DNA from: Pelomonas paludis
Lineage (GTDB): Bacteria; Pseudomonadota; Gammaproteobacteria; Burkholderiales; Burkholderiaceae_C
Length of the DNA stretch: 64,000 nt
Direction: 5' to 3'
NCBI RefSeq assembly: GCF_039872745.1
Contig: NZ_JBDPZD010000003.1
Coordinates: forward strand, 496,001 to 560,000
The notes beneath the pieces were generated by a model. That model was not told the origin of the DNA. It worked only from the letters and a program-made list of their open reading frames with translations, and made no database searches. Both the position numbers and the translations under genes were made by a program. Within the stretch, counting starts at the first letter, position 1; every line of letters starts with the position of its first letter. Positions 17,108 through 25,300 of the stretch are shown here, in pieces.

Positions 17108-19293
17108 GGGCCGGACTCACGCGCCTCTCGCGCCGACAAGTGCTGGCATCCGCGATGGCGGGCGGCGCCTGGGTGTTGGCAGCGAGGCCGGTGGCGGCGG
17201 CGGCGGACGATGCGGCACCCCTGCCGTTCGGCCCGTGGCTGAGCTTGGACCGTGACGGCCGGGTCAGCGTCCTGACCACGGTGACGCAGTTGGGGCAGGG
17301 GACTCACACGGTCGTGGCCCAGATCGTGGCCGAGGAGCTGGACCTGCCGCTGGCGGCCATCGAGGTGAGGCACGTGCCGGTGGCACCGGCCTTCAACCAG
17401 TCCATGCCGCCGGGCATCACTACCTTCGGCAGCTTCGGATTCAAGATCGCCTTGGCGACCGTGGGCCCAGAGGCTGCCGCCGCACGCGACATGCTGCTGC
17501 GCGCAGCGGCCGCGCGGTGGCGCGTGCCTGTTCACGCCTGCCACATCGAGCAGGGCGCCGTGGTGTACGCCGGCGGCGGCGAGCGCCTGCCAGAGCGCCT
17601 GCCCTTCGGCGCCCTGGTGGAGGCCGCCTCCCGGCTCGCGCCGCCGGACGCTCCCGTCATGCGCCCGCGCAATGCGTGGCGCCTGCTGGGCCGGGCGCTG
17701 CCGCGAGCCGATATTCCCGCCCGCGTGGATGGCAGCGCTCGCTTCGGCATCGACGTGGACCGGCCGGGCCTGTTGGTAGCGCATGTGTTGCATGCGCCGT
17801 CGTTCGGCGCGACCTTGCGCTCCGTCGATGCGCGGCCGGCACGTGCGGTGAAGGGCGTGGTGCAGGTCGTCAAGCTGCCGGCGGCGGTGGCGGTGGTGGC
17901 CACCGGCTACTGGGCGGCGCGCCAGGCGGCGCAGCGGCTGCGGCCCGTGTGGCAGGCGCCCAAGCGGCCAGTGCTGGACACCGCGGTACTGCGCGACCGG
18001 CTGCGCCAGGCAGTTGCCGCAGGCCAGGGTCTGGCGTGGCCCGAGCCGGCCGAGCAGCAGGCCGACGAAACGGCGCGCGCCCTGGCGTCGGCGCGGCATG
18101 TCGTTGACGTCACCTACGACGTGCCCTTCCTCGCCCATGCCGCGATGGAGCCGCTGAACGCCACCGTGTCGGTGAGCGGCGCGTCGGCCGAGGTGTGGGT
18201 CTCCACCCAGAGCCAGACCGACACCCAGCGCGCTGTTGCGCAGGCGCTGGGCCTGGCGCCGGCCCAGGTGCGTGTCCATTCGCAAGACGTGGGCGGCGGC
18301 TTCGGGCGGCGGCTGGAGCACGACTTCGTGGTCGAGGCCGCGCTCATCGCCCGGGCCGTTGGGCGGCCGGTCAAGACGATCTGGTCACGCGAGAACGACA
18401 TGCGCGCCGGCCATTACCGGCCGGCGGTGGCGTCGCGCGTGCGGCTGGCGCTGGACGAGCACTTCATGCCCACCGGCGTGCGGCACGACACGGCCGGCCC
18501 GTCGCTGCTACGCCACTCGGGTGTGACGAGCGTTCCGCCGGACCAGGGCTTCGACTGGAGCTACATCATGGGCTGGGTGGACATGGCCTATGCCATCCCG
18601 GCCAAGGACACCCGCTGGACCGAGGTCGAGGCCGGCATCCCCTGCGGCTATTGGCGCTCGGTCGGCAATTCGCAGAACTGCTTCTTCCTGGAGCACACGC
18701 TGGACCAGGCTGCCCGGATGGCCGGTGCCGACCCCGTTGCCTACCGGCGCCGCCTGCTGGCTGGGCACCCGCGTGCGCTGGCCTTCCTAGATGCGTTCAC
18801 CCAGCAGGCCGGCTGGTCGCGCCCGCTGCCGCCCGGCCACTTCCGCGGCTTCGGCATGAACAGCAATGGCAAGACGCTGTTCTCGGCCCACATCGTCGAG
18901 GTCGAGGTGGTGAGGCCGGGTGAATTCCGGCTGGTGCGCATCGACGCCGCCATCGACCCCGGCGTCATTGGCAACCCCGCGCTCGTCGAAGCGCAGTTGA
19001 TGGGCGGCACGCTGTTCGGCCTGAGCGCGGCCCTGTTCGGCGAGATCACCGTCAGTGGTGGCCAGGTTGAGCAAGGCAACTACGACAGCTATCGCGTGTG
19101 CGCCATGGCCCACACGCCGCCGCTGCAGGTGCACCTGCTGCCCAACGGCGACGCGCCCGAAGGTGTCGGCGAGGAAGGCCCGCCCTCCATCGTGCCCGCC
19201 CTGGCCAACGCGCTGTTCGCGTGCAGCGGCCAGCCCCTCAACCGCTTGCCGGTAGCGCACGCCGGCTGGGCGCTGTCCTTGACACCCTCCTGA
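17104..19293 (+). CDS. Molybdopterin-binding large subunit, isoquinoline 1-oxidoreductase/aldehyde dehydrogenase type
   Basis: A 729-residue catalytic subunit that hydroxylates a carbon centre using molybdopterin cytosine dinucleotide. A twin-arginine signal (LSRRQVLASAMAGGAWVLAA) implies export of the folded enzyme to the periplasm with its small subunit. Cofactor-binding loops are visible as VGGGFGRRLEHDFVVEAA (about 397-414) and, near the C-terminus, GEEGPPSIVPALANALF with the likely base Glu. About half the size of XdhB-type fusions, as expected for IorB. No cytochrome c electron acceptor or XdhC-type maturation gene is adjacent, so maturation must come from elsewhere. Alternative substrates include aromatic or aliphatic aldehydes. 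Confidence 0.88.
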   Translation: MRAGLTRLSRRQVLASAMAGGAWVLAARPVAAAADDAAPLPFGPWLSLDRDGRVSVLTTVTQLGQGTHTVVAQIVAEELDLPLAAIEVRHVPVAPAFNQSMPPGITTFGSFGFKIALATVGPEAAAARDMLLRAAAARWRVPVHACHIEQGAVVYAGGGERLPERLPFGALVEAASRLAPPDAPVMRPRNAWRLLGRALPRADIPARVDGSARFGIDVDRPGLLVAHVLHAPSFGATLRSVDARPARAVKGVVQVVKLPAAVAVVATGYWAARQAAQRLRPVWQAPKRPVLDTAVLRDRLRQAVAAGQGLAWPEPAEQQADETARALASARHVVDVTYDVPFLAHAAMEPLNATVSVSGASAEVWVSTQSQTDTQRAVAQALGLAPAQVRVHSQDVGGGFGRRLEHDFVVEAALIARAVGRPVKTIWSRENDMRAGHYRPAVASRVRLALDEHFMPTGVRHDTAGPSLLRHSGVTSVPPDQGFDWSYIMGWVDMAYAIPAKDTRWTEVEAGIPCGYWRSVGNSQNCFFLEHTLDQAARMAGADPVAYRRRLLAGHPRALAFLDAFTQQAGWSRPLPPGHFRGFGMNSNGKTLFSAHIVEVEVVRPGEFRLVRIDAAIDPGVIGNPALVEAQLMGGTLFGLSAALFGEITVSGGQVEQGNYDSYRVCAMAHTPPLQVHLLPNGDAPEGVGEEGPPSIVPALANALFACSGQPLNRLPVAHAGWALSLTPS

Positions 19294-19417
19294 GCTTGTC
19301 AATCCTCGCGGCGGGCATCAAGGCGACATGCGCCGCGTTGGACAGCGCGGCTCTGTTCCCTCGGGTCTGATCATCCGCACAATGCCTGCCTGCGCCTCCG
19401 CCCAGTCAGACCTTGTG

Positions 19418-20353
19418 ATGCCCACCCACCTCCTCACCCCCCGCATGGCCGGCATCCTGGACCGCATGCGGCGGGCCAATCGGCCCAGCTATCACCAGCT
19501 CAGCCCGCAGCAGGCGCGGCTGGCGTATCGGATGGGGGCGGAGATCCTGGACCTGCCGCGTGCGCCGCTGGCGCGGGTGGAAGAGCTGCGCATTCCCGGC
19601 CCGGCGTCGGAGTTGCCGGCGCGGCTCTATGCGCCGAGCCATGAACGGCTGCCGTTGCTGCTGTATCTGCACGGCGGTGGCTTCACGATTGGCAGCATCG
19701 AGACGCATGACAGCCTGTGCCGGCAGTTGGCGCTGCGGGCGGGTGTGGCGGTGGTCTCGCTGGACTACCGGCTGGCGCCTGAGCACCCCTTCCCGGCGGC
19801 GGTGGACGACTGCTGGGCGGCGTTTGCGTGGCTGCGGGAGTCGGCCGCCGGGCTGGGCCTGACGGCGGACCGTATCGCCGTGGGGGGCGACAGCGCCGGC
19901 GGCACGCTGGCGGCGGTGACGGCCTTGCATGCGCGGGACCAAGGCTGGCCGCTGGCCTTGCAGTTGCTCATCACGCCGGGCACTTTGGCCCACACGCACA
20001 CGGCCTCGCACAAGCTGTTTGGCGAGGGGTTTTTGATCGACGCGGCCACCATTGCCTGGTTCTTTGCCCACTACCTGCCGCAGGCCGGGCGGCACGACTG
20101 GCGCTACGCGCCGATGGAAGCTGCTGACCACGATGGCCTGGCGCCCGCCTTCCTGTTGCTGGCCGAGTGCGACCCGCTGGTGGACGACGGCCTCAGCTAT
20201 GCCGACTGCCTGCGTGCAGCCGGCAATGTGGTGGACCTGGAGCTGGTGCGCGGCGTCACGCACGACTTCATCAAGATGGGTCGCCACCTGCCCGAGGCCC
20301 TGACCGCGCTGGACGTCTGTGCCAAAGCGCTGAGGCAGCACTTGTTGCCCTGA
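19418..20353 (+). CDS. Alpha/beta-hydrolase of the hormone-sensitive-lipase family
   Basis: A cytosolic esterase of 311 residues. The oxyanion hole HGGGF is near residue 85, the nucleophile Ser lies in GDSAGG near 155, and the acid and His are in ECDPLVDD and GVTHDF. This is the type IV bacterial lipase (HSL) group, which acts on short-chain esters. The ATG at 19418 is chosen because homology with the truncated copy at 14423 begins exactly there; a longer frame from 19328 lacks support. It follows the molybdenum hydroxylase by 124 bp. Its first 160 bp form the right-hand copy of the 155-bp repeat. Confidence 0.9.
   Translation: MPTHLLTPRMAGILDRMRRANRPSYHQLSPQQARLAYRMGAEILDLPRAPLARVEELRIPGPASELPARLYAPSHERLPLLLYLHGGGFTIGSIETHDSLCRQLALRAGVAVVSLDYRLAPEHPFPAAVDDCWAAFAWLRESAAGLGLTADRIAVGGDSAGGTLAAVTALHARDQGWPLALQLLITPGTLAHTHTASHKLFGEGFLIDAATIAWFFAHYLPQAGRHDWRYAPMEAADHDGLAPAFLLLAECDPLVDDGLSYADCLRAAGNVVDLELVRGVTHDFIKMGRHLPEALTALDVCAKALRQHLLP
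19423..19577 (+). repeat. 155-bp direct repeat, right copy
   Basis: Right copy of the repeat described at 14431-14585. This copy lies within the intact esterase gene, codons 2 to 54. Confidence 0.9.
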
Positions 20354-20495
20354 GCAAGGCGTGCTGGGCGGGGCAGGCCTCTCGTGCCCCTAGTTTGCAA
20401 GCCGCAGACGTCTAGCCGATACGTGGGGCCTGGTCGTCCAATCGGTCTGGTTCGCCGAGGCGCACATCCGCCCGGCTTTCAGCTCGGAGAGTCCC

Positions 20496-21446
20496 ATGCA
20501 CATCCAACGTAACCTGTCGCTCGCGGCCCTGTTGCTATCAGCTGCCCAACTGGCTTTTGCCGCTCCGCAGCAGTACGACGTGACGCCGCCGGGGGGCTTC
20601 GTCAATGCCTGCGCTACGCCTTCAGGCGGCAGTGTTGGAGGGTGGGCGGGCGACAACTTCACCCCAGGCACCGGTAACTGCAGCACCCACTATTTTTCGG
20701 GTGCAGGCAGTGCTTCTGGCAGCGCCAGCTACAGCGGGGCGCCCATCACCAACCAGTCCGCCGGCACGGCCAAGATGGGTTGGGTGCAGATGAGCGCGGA
20801 GAACCATTCGCTGGCGGCTAGCTCGTTCGCGCTGGGGGCGGTCAATGGCGGCTACTCAGACACCCTGACGGTTCAGCTGGCGGGGCACGCCGGTGAGTCC
20901 GCCAACCTGTTGATCAAGGTTCAGGTCTCGGCGTCGATGTGGGCCAAGGGCGTGGCAGGCGCGGCGGGCGTCGAAGTGGTGCCCTATCTGAACAAGGGTT
21001 TGATCTTGGCCATTCAACCCGGCTATGACGACGGCAGCTCCAACCATCTCTGGAGCACCGACCGCCAGGTTGCGGCCTGGGGGGTTGGCACCGACTATTT
21101 CAACCTCAATGCGAGCCTGAACCTCAACGAGGTGGTCACCTTCAGCGTGCCGGTGGTGATTGGCCAGAGCATGGAGCTGGGGCTGTACTCCTTTGCCTTG
21201 GGTGGGCAACGCGCCTCGGGGGGCTATGGCTACCCCAGCGAGACGGCCGAGGGCGGTGTCAGCATGACGAGCTTCATCGCCGGCGCCAGCTTGATGCTCG
21301 GCGGCGTGGTGCAGCCCGCCTTCACGGTCACTTCGGGTTCTGGGCTCGACTGGTCGGCAGCCGCCGTGCCAGAGCCGCAGAGCTGGGTGCTGATGGGGCT
21401 TGGCTTGGTTGGCCTGATTGCGGCCCGGCGGCGCGCTGCCATTTAG
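20496..21446 (+). CDS. PEP-CTERM sorting-domain protein
   Basis: A 316-residue exported protein. A signal peptide (to about QLAFA) is followed by a Gly/Ser-rich beta region. The C-terminal PEP-CTERM signal is clear: VPEPQSWVLMGLGLVGLIAARRR, that is the VPEP motif, a hydrophobic helix and an Arg cluster. Exosortase/EpsH cleaves and anchors or releases such proteins, often together with exopolysaccharide; no exosortase gene is in this window. The function of the passenger is unknown. It is monocistronic. Confidence 0.88.
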   Translation: MHIQRNLSLAALLLSAAQLAFAAPQQYDVTPPGGFVNACATPSGGSVGGWAGDNFTPGTGNCSTHYFSGAGSASGSASYSGAPITNQSAGTAKMGWVQMSAENHSLAASSFALGAVNGGYSDTLTVQLAGHAGESANLLIKVQVSASMWAKGVAGAAGVEVVPYLNKGLILAIQPGYDDGSSNHLWSTDRQVAAWGVGTDYFNLNASLNLNEVVTFSVPVVIGQSMELGLYSFALGGQRASGGYGYPSETAEGGVSMTSFIAGASLMLGGVVQPAFTVTSGSGLDWSAAAVPEPQSWVLMGLGLVGLIAARRRAAI

Positions 21447-21480
21447 CAGCGCCGGCCCGCCTGCGGCGACACTCGCGGGC

Positions 21481-22338
21481 ATGAAGCGAACCGACTTCCG
21501 ATTCACCGAGCCCCTGCGCGTGCGCTGGGCCGAGGTTGATGCCCAGGGCATCGTCTTCAATGCCCACTACCTGAGCTATGTGGACACCGCCATGAGCGGC
21601 TACTGGCGCGCGCTGGCCTTGCCCTATGCGGCCACCATGCAGCAGCTGGGGGGCGACCTGTTTGTGCGGCATGCGGCGCTGGACTACCGGGCGCCGGCCC
21701 GCAATGACGACCGGCTCGACGTGGGCCTGAAGGTGCGCGAGTTTGGACGCAGCTCGATGAAGGTGGATGCCGCCATCTACCGGGGCGACGAGTTGCTGGT
21801 GCTGGCCGACATGGTCTATGTGTTTGCCACGCCCGACGGCGCCGAGGCGCAGCCCGTGCCCGACGCGCTGCGCCGGGTGGTGCAGGCCTTTGAGGCCGGC
21901 CAGCCGGTGGTGGATGTGGCGGTGGGCGACTGGGCCGACCTGGGCGAGGCGGCCGGCGCCATCCGGCGCGAGGTGTTCATCGAGGAGCAGCGCATCCCCG
22001 CCGAGCTGGAATGGGACGAGGCCGATGCCCACTGCCTGCACGCCGTGGCGCGCAATGGCTTTGGCCTGCCGCTGGCCACGGGCCGGCTGCTGGAGCACGT
22101 GCCCGGCGTGGCCAAGGTGGGCCGCATGGCGGTGCTGCGCCCCATGCGCGGCAGCCGCGTGGGCCGCATGGTGCTGGAGGCCCTGCTGCTGGAAGCCCAG
22201 CGCCTGGGCTACCGCGAGGTGCTGCTGCACGCGCAGATCACGGCCGAGGGCTTCTACCGCCGGGCTGGGTTTGCGCCGCGCGGCGAGCGCTTTGACGAGG
22301 CCGGCATTGAGCACATTGAGATGGTCCGCGGGCTCTGA
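21481..22338 (+). CDS. Fusion of YbgC/FadM-type thioesterase and GNAT acetyltransferase
   Basis: A 285-residue two-domain protein. Residues 1-130 are a hot-dog acyl-CoA thioesterase with the YbgC/4HBT signature RVRWAEVDAQGIVFNAHYLSYVD, in which the Asp of EVDAQG corresponds to the catalytic position. Residues 140-285 are an ElaA-like GNAT fold with FIEEQRIPAELEWDEAD, the acetyl-CoA P-loop region PMRGSRVGRMVLEALL and FYRRAGFAPRGERFDEAGIEH. Both domains use acyl-CoA thioesters. The ATG at 21481 starts directly at the thioesterase domain. It is separated from the PEP-CTERM gene by 34 bp and may be cotranscribed. Substrates are unknown. Confidence 0.87.
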   Translation: MKRTDFRFTEPLRVRWAEVDAQGIVFNAHYLSYVDTAMSGYWRALALPYAATMQQLGGDLFVRHAALDYRAPARNDDRLDVGLKVREFGRSSMKVDAAIYRGDELLVLADMVYVFATPDGAEAQPVPDALRRVVQAFEAGQPVVDVAVGDWADLGEAAGAIRREVFIEEQRIPAELEWDEADAHCLHAVARNGFGLPLATGRLLEHVPGVAKVGRMAVLRPMRGSRVGRMVLEALLLEAQRLGYREVLLHAQITAEGFYRRAGFAPRGERFDEAGIEHIEMVRGL

Positions 22339-22356
22339 GCCCGTTCAGAGCGGCGA

Positions 22357-25300
22357 TCAGAGCGGCGCGGACACGGTGTCCCGCGCGGCGGGCTGTGGCC
22401 CCCAGAGCCGCACCAGCAAGGAGATCAATTCCTGCGCGCGGATGGGCTTGCCCAGGTGGCCGTTCATGCCGGCCTCCAGGCAGGCGTTCACATCCTCAGA
22501 CAGCACATTGGCGCTGAGCGCAAACACCGGCACCTCGGCGTAGCCCGGCAGTTCGCGCATCCGGCGCGTGGCCTCCAGGCCGTCGATGCCGGGCAGTTGG
22601 ATGTCCATCAGCACCAGGTCGAACGTGGTGCCGGCTGCCTGCTCCAGCGCCTCGTGGCCGTCGGCAGCGGTGAGAGGCTGCACGCCGGTGAGCACATGGA
22701 AGAGCTCCACCGCGACGATGCGGTTGACCTCGTCGTCCTCCACCAGCAGCACGCGGCGCTCGCGGCACAGCGCGTGCAGTTCTTCGGCGTGGGCTTCGTC
22801 CAGGTCGCCGAGGCCGCTGGGCACCTGGGCGTCCTGGTCGGTCAGGCCCACCTGCACGTTGCACCAGAAGGTGCTGCCATGCCCCGGGCTGCTGCGTGCC
22901 CCGCATTCGCCGTTCATGGCGCGCGCCAGTTGCCGGCTGATGGCCAGCCCCAGCCCCACGCCGCTGAAGCGCCGCGAGTGCCCTTGCTCCACCTGATGGA
23001 AGGGCGCAAAGAGCGAGGGCAGCAGGGCCGGGTCGATGCCGATGCCGGTGTCAGTGACCTCGAAGTGCAGCACCAGGCGCTCGCCCGAGGCCTGGAAGCA
23101 GGACACGCCCAGCGCCACCGCGCCCGAGGGCGTGTACTTGACCGCGTTGGTCAGGAAGTTGACCAGGATCTGCTCGATGCGCCGCGCATCGCCCACCAGC
23201 ACGGCAGGCACGGTCTCGGCGATCTTGCTGGACAGGGCCAGCGCCTTGACCTTGGCCCGGTCGGCCACCATCTCCAGGGCCTGCTCCACCAAGGTGCCCA
23301 CCTTGAAGGGCGCCGGGTGGATGGCCATGCGGCCGGCCTCCATCTTGGACAGGTCGAGGATGTCGTCAATGATGGCCAGCAGGTGGGTCGAGGCCTCCTC
23401 GATGCGGTTGAGCCGGTCCAGCTGCCGGGCGGAAGGCGCTTCCAGCATCAGCAACTGCACCATGCCCAGCACCGCGTTCAGCGGTGTGCGGATCTCGTGG
23501 CTCATCTGCGCAAGGAAGGCGCTGCGCGCTTGCAAGGCAGCGTCGGTGCGCCGCTGGTGCTCGGCCTCCACATTGCCCGGCCGCAAGTACACGACCGAAC
23601 CGGGCCGCCCGGCCACGGTGATGCCGGCCAGCTCGATGTCGACGTACACGATGGAGCCGTCGGCCCGCCGCAGCGGGAAGCGTGCGGCCGAGCCCATAGG
23701 CCGGCGCTCGGACGTGAGCGCAAAGCCCTGGCGCAACGCGGCGTGGCGGCCGCGCATCTCCTCGGGCACCAGGTCCTCGACGCTCATGGTGCGCAGCGCG
23801 GTGGCGTCGTACTGGGTGATGGTCTCGGCCGCCGGGTTGCAGTTGACGATGCGCCCATCAGGCCCCACCACCAGCTTGGCCAGCGGGCTGGCCCGGAAGA
23901 CCTCCTCGATCAGCAGGCGCTGCTCCTGGATGCGGGTGATGTCCGTCACCGTGGCCAGGAAGCCCTCGACCTGCCCATCCACCACATGGGGCGCGTACTC
24001 GGCCAGCACATACCCCACGGCACCATCGGGCCGCACCAGCCGGCGCTCAAAGCGCTGGGGCTCGCCGGCCAGGGCGCGTTCGATGTAGGGCTGGTTCAGC
24101 TTGTAGAGCTCGGGGCCCATCAGCTCGGCCAGCGTGGCGCCCTGCATGCGCTCGTGAGAGCGGCCAAACCAGGCCAGGTAGTGGCGGTTGGCAAAGCGGT
24201 TGCGCTGGTGCTTGTCCCAGTAGCCCACCATGCCGTTGATGTTGTCGGCCACCATGCGCACAAAGGCGTCGCGGGCCTCCAGCCCCAGCTGCAGCTCCAC
24301 GGCGTCGTGCGCGTCGGTGCAGGCGCCAAACCATTTGGTCACGCGGCCGGTTTCGTCGCGCGTGGCGGTGGCGCGCACGTCGAACCAGCGGTAGGCACCA
24401 TCGGCCCGGCGCAGCCGGTAGCGGGTGCGGAAGGGGCCGCGGTGCGTCACGGCGTCGGCCCAGCGCTCCACGGTCGCGGCGCGGTCGTCGGGGTGGACGT
24501 GCTCCAGCCAGCCCTGGGCCAACTGGCCGCTCTGCTCGACCCCGGTGTAGGCCACCCACTGCGGACTCAGGAAGTCACAGGCGCCCGTGCTGTCGCAGGT
24601 CCAGAGCAGGTTGGGGACGGAGGCAATGATGGCGTCCAGCTGCGACTTGCGCTGCAGCTCGAAGGCCCGGGCCTTGAGTTCGAGCTGGGTGGTGATGTCG
24701 AGGTAGGTCAGCACCAGGCCGTCGGGCTGGCCGTCGCCCGCCCGGTAGACGGAGGCGCGGCGCTGCAGCGTTCGCCCGCCCGAGGTGGCCACCTCGGCCA
24801 GCAGGGCCTCGCTGCCGCCTTGCACGCGTGCCAGGTTGTCAAAGAGCTGGGGGTCGGCGTCCAGCGGCACCAGGTCCTTCAGGTCTCGCCCCAGGTCTAG
24901 TGGCCGCAGCGGGAAGATGGCCACTGCCGGCGGCGTGAACAGGCGGATGCGGCGCTCGGCGTCGAGGAAGATGATGGCCACGTCGGCCGTGCGCATCAGG
25001 TTGTTCAGGTTGTTCGTGGTCTCGCGCAGCTCGGCAATCTTCAGCTCGTGCTCGGCGTGCATCGAGTACAGCTCTTCGTTCAGCGCCTGCAGTTCCTCAT
25101 TGGCGGTTTGCAGCTCCTCGTTGCCAGCCTGCAGTTCTTCATTGCCGGCTTGCAGCTGCTCGTTGGCACCCTCCAGCTCTTCGATGGTCAGGCGCAACTG
25201 GTCGCGCGTGCGCTGCAGTTCGGCCTCCAGCTCGGCAATGTGGCGGGCGGTCGCGCTTTCGGGGTCCAGCACGCTCACGCGCGGGGCGTTCGGTGACGGT

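Noticed and set aside
22456..24900. An 814-codon open frame antisense to the hybrid kinase
   Set aside because: Composition is dominated by His, Gln, Ala and Gly as expected for a high-GC shadow, and the opposite strand encodes clear kinase domains.
25068..25172. The 21-bp repeats as a CRISPR-like or regulatory array
   Set aside because: They have no spacers, lie inside a coding region in frame and encode coiled-coil heptads.
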